This document shows, in pieces, positions 42,429 to 54,348 of a stretch of 64,000 bases of DNA. The first letter of the stretch is position 1. The number at the start of each line of letters is the position of its first letter. The DNA is taken from the NCBI RefSeq assembly GCF_030867095.1, contig NC_081830.1, forward strand, positions 35,819,832 through 35,883,831, in the 5' to 3' direction. The DNA is from Alligator mississippiensis. Taxonomy: Eukaryota > Chordata > Crocodylia > Alligatoridae. Both the position numbers and the translations under genes were made by a program. The notes beneath the pieces are model-generated. The model was not told the DNA's origin. It did no database searches and was given only the letters and a program-made list of their open reading frames with translations.

Positions 42429-42912
42429 CTGAGAAAAAAAAGTGTTTAGCTGAAACTATCACAAGGGAATGCATCAGGGTTGAGTCATCATGATCAAAGA
42501 GTAGTCATTCATGGTCCAACATCTGATACGCAGGAGGTTTCCTCTGGGGTTTTTTAGGGGTGTTAGCTGTATCCATTACCATTCAATATCTTCATTAATT
42601 AATTGGAAGGTAGAATTAAGCATGCATTTGTCAATCTGCAGATGACACCAAACTGGGTGGCAAAGCAAATCTTTTGTGGGATAAGACTAGGATTCCAGCT
42701 GAACTTGATAAAATGCAGGTATCATCTGAAATAAATCATATTGAATTAATAAATGCTAAGTGCAAAGGTCTGTATTCAGTATGACACTATCAAGTTTAGA
42801 AATACAAATTGGGGAATGATCAACTAGAGGCAGGGGGCAGGGCAGGGCGTTGGACTAGAAGATCTTCAAGGTCCCTTCCAAGCCTATATCTATGAATCTA
42901 TGTATCTATGGA
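42429..42912 (+). mobile_element. CR1 LINE fragment with 3' end
   Basis: Paralog of 34263-36245 without the LTR insertion. It ends with the CR1 3' hallmark 'GGACTAGAAGATCTTCAAGG' then 'TCCCTTCCAAGCC' and degenerate ATCTATGA repeats, which is diagnostic of sauropsid CR1. Part of the coding region between is missing. Confidence 0.85.
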
Positions 42913-44254
42913 GCCTCCCCACAGGTGGGGTGGGGCTCCAATTCATCTACTCCACCCTTCAGCACCAGCTGGGGAGCCCCAAGAAAGAGCTCCCTCCACT
43001 GCCTTTCCCTCTTCCCATTCTGAAAACAGCAAGCACTGATGGAGAGCCTTGGCCATGTCTGTAGGAAACTGATTGCAGGCTCTCAGCTCTCAGCCCACAG
43101 TTAGTTCCCCCTCCCCACTGGAACCAATAGTGAACTTCTGTTTGGACTGGGGTTATGTAACTCAGTGCTTTGCAGAAATCATTTTGAGTTATACTGGAAG
43201 CTGCTCTTCTGTCTGCAGCTCATGGCTCACTTACAAGTGCTAAGTGCCCCTATCCCTGGTAAAGTTACATCCTACCAGGTAAAGTTTATCTTTCAGCTGT
43301 GATATCTATTTAAATTCATTTCTGACTGTTCAGCTAAAATAAAACTACAAGTTTTCAGTCCTTCAGTATCCATGGAGGCATCACTTCCAGGTGGACAGGT
43401 TATCATTAAGGACTTTGTTGCCCTGGACTGACAGCTGGGGACATGTGGGTAGCAGGTGAAGGATTAGGGGTTAAGTGGGGAGAGAGGAGAAAGGGGTGAA
43501 GGAAGCAGTGGAGCCACAGCGAGAGAGACATAGGGAGGGGGAGCAGGAGTGTAGGGTTGAAGCATGAGAGGGTAGTGAGGGAGTGTGTTTGGCTGGGAAT
43601 TGTCAAGGTACTGTTCCCTCCATCCCCTGGTTCACTCCCTTTCACCCCAAATCACCGCTGCCACCCCCTTTGCTCCCCTGCCCCCATTTGGCTCCTCCAC
43701 ACCTGGGGTGCCCCCCCCCCCGCCATCCCTATCTCCCCCAACACACAGATATGTCCCCTGCCTCCAGCCCATAATTGCACCTTGAATGCCCCCCATAACC
43801 CCTCCTCCACACCATTGGCCCCTTCACCCCTGGACTGACCCTACAACCTCATGATAAGACCAAGACTGGTGGCAGTATTTGGGGTGGAGAATCCCTCTCC
43901 CTGTCTGCTTCCCAGGTTCCCTACAGCTTGCCCCACAACTGTGCACTTGAATGCAGTCCCTGCTGGGCCCCTCAGCTGCCAAACATCTCATCAACCTCCC
44001 ACCCTCGACTCCCCCTTCTGATGCATGGAGCTGCCAGGCAGGGAGCTGGATCTGGGCATGAAGGGGCAGCACAGGCTGCAGGGAACCCAAGGAGCAGTTG
44101 GGGCAGGGAACCTGCCCTCCACCATTCGAGCTGTCTCTCTCAGGCTGATCAAGGTGGGATTCCTGGGATGAAGGGACACATACAAGGGGAGGTGAAGAGG
44201 GTGACCTGGGATTTAGAGAGTGATCTGGAGCCAAAGAGGGGTGAAGGGAGTGTC
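42913..44254. other. Intergenic, GC-rich, nothing recognised
   Basis: C-rich and G-rich low-complexity sequence (a C run near 43710) with several overlapping frames on both strands and no recognisable domain. It lies between the CR1 fragment and the duplicated block, and has no counterpart in copy 1. Confidence 0.4.
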
Positions 44255-45855
44255 ATGGGACAGACAGGGAAATTTCAAAGATCAGTGGGTGATACAGCAG
44301 GTGGAGAGTTAATCAAAGTGTGGAGGGGTGATTCAAGTGTCTTGGGGACCACTTCTCCTCTCTCTGTATGGAGAGGACTTGGCAGTTTATAACCATGCTC
44401 CTGCCCACCAGCCCTCCAGGGTCAGGTCTAAGCCGTGCATCTTAGAGAGGGGACTAACCCTTAAATGTTATTGTTCACAGCATGAACTAACTTTAACACA
44501 CTAACATTTCTCAGAGTTAGCAAGTGTTAACATGTCATCTCGCCCCATGAGTAAGAGCATGGTCTATTCCTTTGGAAGGGAAGAGGCAGCCCTGTTGAGA
44601 AGTGCAGGGTAGTTGTATAGAGAGGGAGTTTCCTGCTAGGGACTTGACAGAGCTCCCAAAAAAGTAATCACAGAAAGGATAAAGCAAGATGTGGATGAAA
44701 CTGCCTGCTACAGAAATGGAGTCAGGACACTGTACTAGCACCCAAAGTCAAAGGGGGCGTCCTTGAGTGCCTAGGACAGGGTGGATAGGTTTGATTTTGC
44801 TTGTCAATCTATTGACTTGTTTGTGTCCGAAGGACTGAATTACCTGAGTGGACTGGCTGAGGAGCACAAAAGCCCGTCTGCAGAGGCCAGCAGGGTAGAT
44901 AACCTGCTTATGCCATGACATAAGAAAAGATTAGAAGGAATGGGATAATTAAAGGTGCAATTCTGTTACCCTGACTGGGCACACAAAGTGAAACTTTGGA
45001 GTGAGTTGCAGGCAGATGACTAAAATGTAGGCATGGTTATAGCATCACTAACGCAGGTATATGTGTTCCCTTTATAAGTATATACAGAAGCTCAAGTGTC
45101 TACACTTCTGGAGAGTCATCATAATTTCCGGTGAACAGTTAATAAATGATGCCTCCTGTTCCTGGGACAAAACAAACTTTCTACAAGGATCACGTGAAAT
45201 TGGACCTTATGATATGCATCCTGCTATGGAAGCTTTGGGCTGGGCCTCCCCCACTGCTGGAGCACAGCATTCTGGTTTTCCAGAACTGAAGCATTCCTTC
45301 CAGCCTTCTCAACTATATACAACAATAGCCACACGTTAAAGAGCTTCCCCTAAGAGAAGGACACAACTGCTGCCTATGTTGTTCTCTTCCATTACCAAAA
45401 GGAATACAGCAGCCTAACTCTACCAGCTCCAATGGGATTCAAGAGAGGAAATAAAGAATGAACTAGCTGAGGTTGAAACACCCATCAAATCAAATCAAAT
45501 CCCTTTGTGCATTTGGTGATCTGCATTGACTCTTAACTTCAGGGAAAGAGAGAAGAGGAATACATTTTACCTCCTTGCTCCCATCCAGATACCACTGCCC
45601 ACAACTACATGCAAGTTGCTGGGGTTGTCATCACCCAGTCTGAATGAGGGAATATGACATCACCATCACAAACTCTCTAAATACTGTGGGACATCAGCAT
45701 ATGTCGTTGCTCACTGCTGTACAAGAAAGGATGCAGAAAATGTGTCATCTCAGCTGTTGGTCCTGCAGAAAGGAGTATTCCCTACCCTGTTAGTTCATTT
45801 CCACAGTCCTTTTTTTAGCAGGATATCACTTGTAGCCAAACAGTAGTTCCCTAGG
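44255..45855 (+). repeat. Duplicated block, copy 2
   Basis: Paralog of 36430-37194, split by an extra piece at about 44595-45435. The extra piece shows no coding domain, and its ends do not show a clear target duplication by eye, so its nature is unknown. Confidence 0.7.
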
Positions 45856-45927
45856 TGATTTGTACACGTGATGATGTGACCATGTACACATGACAAAAAG
45901 TGATGAGAAATCACCATTTGTCTAACA

Positions 45928-46162
45928 CAGGGGGTGTCAAGCAGGGGGTATTTGAGAAAGCCCTAGAGGGTACGCGCAGGCAGGCAGGAAAAGAGTGCCG
46001 CCACGCACCATCCCAAGCTGCCGCGCAGGTGCCACCCACCCTGCTGGGGAAGTTTGTACACGGCAGCTGCCGCCGCTCTGCATTCGACTGTGCACTGCCC
46101 CCCTCCTCCACTCTGCATCTGGCTACTGGAGGTACACTGATCCAAAAGATTGAAAACCCCTG
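45928..46162. mobile_element. Non-autonomous hAT-like element
   Basis: A 235-bp element with inverted ends CAGGGGGTGTCAA (left) and CAGGGGTTTTCAA (right, reverse complement), matching at 11 of 13 bases. The flanking 8-mers GTCTAACA and ATCTTACA agree at 6 of 8 positions, the target duplication size of hAT transposons. It has no transposase. Confidence 0.6.
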
Positions 46163-46170
46163 ATCTTACA

Positions 46171-47204
46171 CAATGGCATTACCATGTAGATGTGCACAAT
46201 TTATTTTTATATAGCAATCTTTTTGAGCCTGGCAACTTAGACCACCTCCAATGTATCTTAGTTTGGTCATGCCAAATTGTCCCATTGTGGACAAAAAAAT
46301 CTGTCATATCTACATGTCATGCAGCTCCTGCTGCCTCCATGTGCTTCCCCAGCAGTGGGCTGGCTTGTCCTTGGGGCAGTGTGGGAAAACAGCAGGAGCA
46401 TGGCTGGGTGTGCTGGCAGCTGGAGAATGTGGTGGGGGTGGTGCATGGGAGCTTCCCAGAGCAGGCCTGGGCTTCCAGTGCCCCGTGCACCTTTGGATCA
46501 GGCTGGGTGCTGTCTGCAAGCTCAAGCAGCACCCGCACATCTAGTATCCCACCTGGATAGCCCTAGGGGGTGCTGCCACTGTACAGAGAAGCACTCCAAC
46601 AGCTAAGGGGCTGCACGACCCAGTGGCAGCTCACATGGGCAGGCTCCATCAAGAAAAAAAAGAGCAGCAAGGGACCTGATCCTTTTTTTTTTTTTTCTTG
46701 TCACATCTCTCACAGCTCAGGGTTGAGCTGCTGGTGGACCCCTGAGCTGTGGGAGGCCATGGTCCTTTGCTCCATGGTGGCCACATTGAACCATTCCAGG
46801 TGCTTAAGTTGGATTCAATATATCACCCACATCTCACACCCCATAGAGGAGCATGGGGATAACCACTGCACTATAGACCAGGATTTTAGTTTCCATCTGC
46901 AGCTCTTGGTTGGCAAAGACATGGTGAAGCAGCTTTCTGAATGATAGGCTGGGACAGAAAATCCTATGTTTGATAGGACTTCAGAGATACTGGTAGATAT
47001 ATTTGAGACAGCTAGATGCTTTATCAGTCTACATACAACATCTTGATGTGAGTAAACCACATAGTTTCCCATTTTCTTCTGATCTTAAATCCTAATAACA
47101 GGTTATGGAGAAAAAAAAAAGAAAAAAAACAGCATTCCACCCAAGCAGGAATGCTCTGATGAATGGGAACTGTCTCTGTTGCACTTAAGGCTTAAATAAT
47201 TGAT
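46171..47204. other. 3' flank of second OR gene
   Basis: No gene was recognised. Several overlapping frames near 46250-46600 on both strands have no domain. From about 47035 the sequence matches the 3' flank of the first OR (about 13200 onward). Confidence 0.45.
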
Positions 47205-48167
47205 TTATTTTCTCTGGATGTATATGTTCAGGAACCATTTACCCACCAACTTTCTTAGGGCTTCCTTCACCCTTTTGTTTCTCAGGCTATACACTAGGGG
47301 GTTGACAAGTGGAGTCATGACTGTGTAGGAGAGAGAGAACACTTTGTGGAGATCACTCAGTGCTTGGGATTTTGGTAACATATAGACAAAAATCAAAGTC
47401 CCATAGAAGAGGATCACCACAATGAGGTGAGAAGAGCAGGTGGAAAATGCCTTTTGCCTCCCGGTGGTGGATGGGATTCTCAGGATGGTGGAGATAATGA
47501 AAGTGTAGGAGGTTAAAGTCAAAAGAAATGGTAACAGTGTGAACATGAAGGCTAAGCTGAAAGTTGTAAGTTCTGCTTGGTGAGCATCACTGCAGGAGAG
47601 TTTTACAATTTCAGAAATGTCACACATAAAATGATCAATCTCATTGGAACCACAAAAAGATAATTGTGAAATTAAAACTGCCATAACAGTACTTCCAATA
47701 AGTCCATTTACCCATGACACTGCTGCCAGGAAAAGGCACAACCTGTCATTCATTTGAGCTGCATAATGAAGTGGCTTGCAAATTGCTAAGTATCGATCAT
47801 AAGACATCACAGAAAGAAGGCAGCATTCAGCACCCACCAGGAAACCATAAATACAAAATTGTCCCATGCAAGACCTAATAGAAATGCTCCTATTCCCAGT
47901 CACAAGACTGCCCAGCATCCTGGGGAGGATGGTGGAGGTGTAACAAGTCTCCAAGCTGGACAGGTTCCCCAGGAAGAAGTACATAGGGGTGTGCAGGTGC
48001 TGATCCACTATGACCAGCACAACAATAAGGATGTTCCCAGCCATAGTCATGATGTAGATCACTAGAAAGAGCAAGAAGAGAGGGATATTCATTGCAGGAT
48101 GATTCCCAAATGCAAGGAGGATGAATTCCATTGTAGATGTTTGATTTCCCCAGTTCGTGTCTGCCAT
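47205..48167 (-). CDS. Olfactory receptor, class II, intact
   Basis: A 320-aa odorant receptor paralogous to 13378-14340, about nine in ten residues identical. It has the same landmarks: N8 (NQT), GN at 44-45, LHTPMY at 58-63, C100, MSYDRYLAIC at 121-130, KAFSTCSSHL at 239-248 and NPLVY at 289-293. An ATG at 48230 would add 21 residues. The inner ATG is chosen because on the minus strand a pyrimidine tract ending CCTCCAACAG lies 5 nt before it (about 48173-48204). Differences from the first paralog include several changes in TM3 and the second extracellular loop, where odorant contacts occur, so ligand range may differ. Tandem duplication is the likely origin. Confidence 0.93.
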   Translation of the reverse strand: MADTNWGNQTSTMEFILLAFGNHPAMNIPLFLLFLVIYIMTMAGNILIVVLVIVDQHLHTPMYFFLGNLSSLETCYTSTILPRMLGSLVTGNRSISIRSCMGQFCIYGFLVGAECCLLSVMSYDRYLAICKPLHYAAQMNDRLCLFLAAVSWVNGLIGSTVMAVLISQLSFCGSNEIDHFMCDISEIVKLSCSDAHQAELTTFSLAFMFTLLPFLLTLTSYTFIISTILRIPSTTGRQKAFSTCSSHLIVVILFYGTLIFVYMLPKSQALSDLHKVFSLSYTVMTPLVNPLVYSLRNKRVKEALRKLVGKWFLNIYIQRK

Positions 48168-48230
48168 GCTGTCTGTTGGAGGAAGCGGGGAGGGAGAAAA
48201 TACCTGTTTGGTAAAGTTTGAAGCAGACAC

Positions 48231-49300
48231 AGCCTATATATCAATGCAGCAGAGGTACTCAAGATTTAAATGCATAAAAGATCTCAAGAGATTTTTATAC
48301 CTGTTTCCCACTGAAAAAGAATGAGACTTCTTCACTTAAATGGGTGCTAATCTCTGCCAATAGATTTTGAAGGCCTTGACCTTAAACTTTTATATACACT
48401 TCAGAAGAGGTAGACAAAACTATTATAACCTCTTCACAACTAAGTTTATGCCCTCGTCCCCTTAAGTTAAAATAAGCAAAAGGAAAAATAAAATATAAAA
48501 AATATAGTTTTTCTGGAAGACATAAGTAAAATATATTAATTGGCCAAATCCAAAGTTTACCATTGCTTACCAAAACTAGAGGACACATCTCCAGCTCATG
48601 GGAATTGCTGTTGATACCAATGGACCAGACCCATAAAACCTGTAAGAAATGACTCAAAGCATACAGACCAGATTTCCTACTGTGGATATTTTTGCATTAC
48701 TGTTTCTTTAGTTGCAAAGATCTTAATCCAAAAGTGTTCATTATAACAGTTGTGGCTTTTCCTTTTAATCAGTAAATGCTTTTTCTAAACCTACACATCA
48801 TCTGTTTCTTCAGGTGCAGACAGAAGTGACAATTTGCACCTGATCTGGCATCAGGAAGCAGTCTACAGCTGTGATTGTACACAGTGCACAGCTGCAGACC
48901 ACTTTAAAAAGGCCCAATTTCATTGCATGAGGGTTCCGATGACTCGACTCCAAAACAGAGCGTGCTCTGTAACTTGTGTCTGTGGAGCTCCCAGTCTGTT
49001 GCTGTTTTCAAAAACGGTGTGTGGAAAGGGAGTGGAAGGAGCTTTGTCTGCTGTTTTTTCACCCACCACTGGAGGGTGGGGCGGGTAGATTGCAGCCCTT
49101 CTGAAGTGCCCAGAACCACCTCACTTCCAATCTCCCATTCACTTTCTTCAAAAGGAAAAAAAGTAATTTTTCTTCTTCTCCATCTTCCATCTTCCCCTAC
49201 TTCAGCTTTCATCCAGAGGAGCCCCATCCCTCTTCCTTTCTGAAGCCTGTACCTCTGTCTGGCATGGGGGTGCTGCAGCTGCCCCCAAACCAGTGCATCC
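48231..49300. repeat. OR upstream flank, paralog 2
   Basis: Matches 14404-15601 and 56220-57100. Positions 48901-49290 are almost identical to 56704-57093 (I find one mismatch before the ends), while the sequence to the left is more diverged. Identical 106-residue frames inside both copies are a consequence of this, not evidence of a gene. It contains the uninterrupted version of the Polinton target (GCAGCT, 49275-49280). Confidence 0.8.
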
Positions 49301-49782
49301 TCCCCTTGTCCCTCTTGTCCATCACTTGTGTTTCTAATTGTTAGAGTTGTCCAACAGGGTGCAGATGTTCCACATGTGACAGGACTCACCCAAAGGTTAG
49401 TCCTGAGGTTCTTGCATAGGGAATAATCCTGCACTTTCATCCACATTTTCTACACTGGGGACTGTTATTTTCCTATTCAGATTGCTATATATCTGGAAAC
49501 CTCACCCTTGACCTTGCTGCCATGGGTGACTCTGCCAGGATTACAAAACTCCAGAAGGTATTGCTCTGAGGCTTATTGGTATCATATAAGCTTGTCCACC
49601 TTATCAAGGCTGTGACCCATGGCAGGGTGGATCTGAGGTAAAGAATGAACTGGAACGCAGGTCTGTTGAACCCTCCAGGTAAATGTTGAAGGGGAGAGCA
49701 GCAGGGGAGGTGTCATGCTCTAGGTCAGCAAAATAAGAGGTGGACAATTTTTTTTTTTTAATTATGTACAGTAGTCTCCAAC
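49301..49782. other. Intergenic, nothing recognised
   Basis: Unique sequence between the OR flank and a CR1 fragment. No gene or repeat was recognised. Confidence 0.4.
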
Positions 49783-50166
49783 TTGCAAGACCTGATTCTA
49801 ATGGTAGATATTATTTACCACACCAACTGCTGGGAGGGAAGCACAGCTGTGTTCAAGCAGTCCACTAAATTATTGGAGCATGTTGGGGATAACTTTTTTG
49901 ATGCAGGTGGTAGAAAGGCCAAAAAGGGAGAAAGTTTTCTCAGCTTTCCAATATTAAACTGGGAAGAAATGGTAGAGAATATGCAGGTGAAAAGTAACTT
50001 GTGTGACAGCCACCACAAAATGCTCAAGTTCAAGATCCAAAGGGGAGGAAAGAAGAAGAGCAGCAGAATGTAGACAATGGAATTCAAAAAGCAGATTTTA
50101 GCAATCTCTGAGAACTGGTGGACAGGGTCTCCAGAAAGGCTAGTCTGAGGGTAAAAAATGGGAAAC
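49783..50166 (+). mobile_element. CR1 LINE fragment, internal region
   Basis: Resembles the part of CR1 upstream of the polymerase. Landmarks are 'AAGTTCAAGATCCAAAGGGG', 'AGAAGAGCAGCAGAATGTAG' and 'TTCAAAAAGCAGATTTTAGC' followed by 'CTGAGAACTGGTGG'. A 96-residue frame is still open across it but is a LINE relic. Confidence 0.65.
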
Positions 50167-50959
50167 TATGATTTACAGACTAACAGTGTACCTAAAGCTT
50201 TAAAAGAGTACACTAATACAGTAAAAAGACAAGATAGAAGAGGAGGGCAAGAGCCTCACATCTCAGATAGAACAAAAAAACAGGACAAAAATACGACATA
50301 ACATAAACACAAGAATCACCCAGGTTTTGATGAGGTTGCCTGGTATTCTTTGCCATACAAATGAATTATTGCTATATGGCAATACTAGACAGGAACATGA
50401 AGATTGTATACATGCTATTTTGAAAACTTCTGATTATCTAGTCTTTCATTTCAGTGGAAAATGTTCTTGAGAAGCTAATAAAGAAGACTGATTCATTAAT
50501 GTAGGAATTGCCAGAACCCTCCTCCTCCTCATATCTTTACAGAACCAAATTTCAAGTCTAAGATGAAGGGTTGTTATAGGTGTTTTATTACTTTTTTTTT
50601 TTCAGGAATTTGAACAGGATGGAATAGAATCACACAGAATCCCTAAATAGCACTGAAGTTCTCAAGAGGTAAAATAAGATTGAATCCTTGACTTCATCTT
50701 CTTGTAACATCACTCCAAATGTAAAGTAGACGCAATATTCTTAAGAGATAGGGAGACAGTGTTATGTGGGGAAAAATGGGTTGTGGTTTACAATCTATTA
50801 GCTATTTATAATCTGTAAATTATGTTAGAGGGTAGCAACATTTTCATCACAAACTCTTTTCCTGATAATGTTAAAACCTAATCAATCTATGTTAATCCAA
50901 TAAAGGTATATGGATGCAGACTATTTTAAGGTATTTGTGTTTACGTTATCCCCACACAC
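50167..50959. other. Intergenic, AT-rich, nothing recognised
   Basis: It may hold further decayed CR1 sequence at the left edge. No gene or other repeat could be named. Confidence 0.4.
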
Positions 50960-51338
50960 TGGGCTTGTTTACACGTGCATTTACTCCAGCTTAAATTTAC
51001 TGCTCAGTTACTGTGCAGTATGTGGGAATAGGCGTCTACATGTGCAGAGATTAAAGCTTATTAATGCTATTTGTGGACTGTCTTGAAACTCAAGTTAGTC
51101 CCAAATCAGTCCACACACATGGTGCTACTGCTCAGTAAGCTGTCTACACATGCACTACTGTGAAGTATCTAATGAGGCATACATTTGATGCCTGCATGAT
51201 GCAGGTATCAGATTTATGTTCAAGCTGGCGTAAGTCACCATGTTTACTGTGCTGTACAGGCGAGTATATGTAAACGTGCCTGTACTGTGCAGTAATTTTG
51301 GTTACTGCACAGTAAATGTACATATATAAACCATCCCA
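50960..51338. mobile_element. MITE-like element with inverted ends
   Basis: Left end TGGGCTTGTTTACACGTG and right end (reverse complement) TGGGATGGTTTATATATG pair imperfectly and both lead into CATTTACT. Inside, a perfect 13-bp inverted repeat (51283-51295 with 51302-51314, 6-nt loop) and further ACTGTGCAGTA motifs recur. No target duplication was found, so the superfamily is not assigned. Confidence 0.45.
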
Positions 51339-52739
51339 TTATATATAATTTTAAAACTTACAAAGTGTAGATCTGCATAAAATTTAAAAAACTGATACAA
51401 TTTGGAATGGGAAAAAAGGAAAAAAAGGAAAAAAAAACAAAGAAGTGGCTTTAGAAAAGCATTATGTATGTTATTTTTTTTTTTTATTTGAAGATGCCCT
51501 GAGTCTTTCTGGAAGAGCAGCATAAAAATCTAATGAATAATAGTAATAATAATAAACAAGCCTACACTTACTAGGCACCACATATGCTTTTTTTTCTTTT
51601 AAATAGAAATAAGGAGATTTAGGGGTGCAGGGGTGGGGGGGCTCCCTCCACTGTGTGTACTGCAGAGGAGCCAAAGGGGTGAGGGGCATGTGGCCTGGCT
51701 GGGGCCCTATTCACGGTGAATGGGGCCCCAGCTTATCCAGGTCATGGCACAAACCCCACAGTGCAGGATAGAGTGAGGCAGAGACACGGGTGAATGATTC
51801 GTCCCTGCCCCACTCCTTCCTGCACTGTGGGGGTCTCGATCTGCTCCCCCACAAGCCCATTCACAAAGAAAGTAGATTGAAACTTACCTACCGTGCTGGG
51901 CAGACACACATTGAGGATGCGGTCCTGGCTGTGCAGGGTTTGTGAGTGTGCATGCCAAAATGCTAAGATCTACATCACAAACTATTCATTTGGGCCATTT
52001 ATAGCCTAGCAATTTCAAAAACTGACTGTGAAGATTTTCAAGCTCTTATAAATGTTCGGTTAAGAAAAAAAATCTCTCTGCTTTTGGGTCAAATTTCCAA
52101 GATTAAAATATAATCCAATACAGAGAGAAAGTGGGGATGAACAAAGTAGGAAGTCTCACTACTCTCAAAGAGAAGAACAGAATTCAAAAACAAAGAATAT
52201 TTCTTGTAGTTCCACCTGGCTGCAGCAATGGTGCCTGCATGCTGGTGCTTCTGAAGGGGTCTTGTGGTACCCTGGTTGAGAAACTTACGGTTAAAAAAAA
52301 CCCTTGTATAGGACAGTATGGATAAAGATGATTCTCCCTTGAGCAAGGGGCTGAACTAGATAATCACCTAATTTCCCTTTCAGCACTACTGTTTCATGAT
52401 TCTATTTCACTTTAGGTATTTAATATAGTTCCTTCAACATGTGGATCTGCTATAAAGTGTAACTACATCACTCTAATTTGATAAGCTGGCAGTTTTAGAG
52501 AGAACAGCTCATTACTCATTCTGACAGAGTTGTGCCATTTAGTATGCACTTTTGGAAGAAGCAGATGACTTCCCTTTTATTTTTTTATCCACTAGTGATG
52601 TCAATGGTACAGATGAATTTCCACTATTGGTTTCTTCTCTCTCTAGTACACTAGTGGAAATATAACTGCTGATTTCTAAAATCTTACCATCTGCACCTTT
52701 CTGATAGTTATTTAATGGCATAATGTCTTCCTTTCTATG
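51339..52739. other. Intergenic, nothing recognised
   Basis: A-rich and T-rich low-complexity sequence (poly-A/T near 51410-51490, AAT repeats near 51537-51555) and a GC-richer part near 51620-51950. No gene was supported. Confidence 0.4.
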
Positions 52740-53410
52740 AGAAGGTGAAAGGCTTTGTGGATGGAGTGAGAACAGTAGGTGTAACATACCTCAACTTTAG
52801 CAAGGCTTTCAACAGTCTCTCATGACATTCTCACAAGCAAATTAAGCAATGCTGATGAGATGAACTTATTCAGTATTGATGCTCAACTAGTTGGATCATC
52901 ATACTCAAAGAAAAGTCATAAACTGGTCAGGTACAGTATAAAGGAAGGATCATCTAGGGCTCCCCAGTGGCCTGCTCTGGGTCTAATACTATTCAGTATC
53001 TTCACTAATGACATGGTAGTTGGAGTGGAGTGCACATTTTGTCAATCTGCAGATCACATCAAGCTGTGTGGGGTAGGAATGCTTTATAGGATTTTATTAG
53101 AATTCAGAATTACCATGGTAAACTGGAGAAACTGTTTAAAATACATCAGATGAAATTCAATAATGAATGGCCAGTTTGCAGCATTACCAAAAAGGACTAG
53201 GGGAACACAGTAAAATGCCACCTGAACATGACTAAGCAGTTTGCTATCACTACAGAAAAAGGCCAATGTCACAGTGGGATATAATTACAAGAAGGTTGCA
53301 TTGAATTACAGCACTCTTTTCACACCTCTCCTGTGTCCAGTTTTGGGTACAGCCTTTCAAGAAAGATACGGACAAATTGGAAAGGCAAAGTAAAGCAATC
53401 AAAATGTTTA
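52740..53410 (+). mobile_element. CR1 LINE fragment, polymerase 3' part
   Basis: Matches CR1 from 'AACTTTAGCAAGGCTTTC' (the polymerase FSKAF motif, near 52794) through 'TTCAGTATCTTCACTAATGA' and 'GTCCAGTTTTGGGTACAGCC'. The frame is broken many times by indels and stops. An old copy. Confidence 0.8.
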
Positions 53411-54348
53411 GAATCTAAAAAATCTAACACACAAGAAAAAGGTGGGAAAAAAGGGAATCATCAAAGGTTTACGTTTTTTCTCCATTTATTCTCCACAAAA
53501 TGTAAATATTGCACAAGTCTCTGGTAGATGATCTCAGTGTAGGCATAATTCTGTTACTCCCTAGAAGTGTAAAACTATTCCCATTATAAGTAAAGCAAGA
53601 AGGACAGGTGTCCATTTAGAGTGATTCTACTTTGTGTCTACCCTTCTACAGACATAAGGAGAGGACAATACTCCTTCTCTGGGCTCCTTCATGTCAAGCT
53701 GCCTGCTACACAGGCAGTCTACAGACACCACAGAACTGCTCTCAACATCTCCTGAAGAAAATATCCCTGATGAGGACATATTCCTGGGTCACCGTCACAA
53801 ACAGTTGCACACTCAGAACAAAATGGTTGCTATCTCAGTTTCTACAATATCCCAAGAGCTGTTGCTGGGATCTGTAAGGAACACAACAGATGCCTTGGCA
53901 TAGGTTTTTCTTTCCTGTATATATCCTTATTTAGACACAGATATGAACCATATGTCATCGCTAGAGATGTGTAACTAAAATAATTAAAATACTGGGTTAA
54001 CCTGCTCTAAATACAGACTTGTAAGGCCGGATCCAGGTCATGGCACAAACCCCACAATGCCCAAAAGGGCCTTTTTCACTTTTACTGTTCCCAAGTATCT
54101 GGTTTTGTACATACATGTCACATGCATGAGGCCACGTGTGTGCAGGTGTTGGGAGTTGTGGCATATGAATGTGAGCCCAGGTCAGGTTTTCATGGAAATG
54201 TTTCCAGCTTCCTTCAATGTGCAAAAACCTCTCTTACGAACAGTGAAGAGTAATTTGAAAGCTGTTTGAACTCATGTCCTCATGAAGTCTTAGAAATTAT
54301 GTATAAACTGGAAATAGTAAGATATATGTTTGTTTTGACAGTTTCCCT
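53411..54348. other. 3' flank of third OR gene
   Basis: No gene was recognised. A 24-bp stretch near 54025 is shared with about 51738, perhaps a small repeat fragment. Confidence 0.4.

Noticed and set aside
43557-44392. Several overlapping frames on both strands in GC-rich DNA
   Set aside because: Proline/serine-rich low complexity, no start context, no paralog conservation and no domain.
48923-49243. Identical 106-residue frames at 48923-49243 and 56726-57046 as a conserved gene
   Set aside because: The DNA itself is nearly identical over a longer non-coding patch, the third paralog at about 15420-15600 does not keep the frame, and no domain is seen.
49783-50073. 96-residue frame as a host gene
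   Set aside because: It corresponds to a decayed internal CR1 segment.
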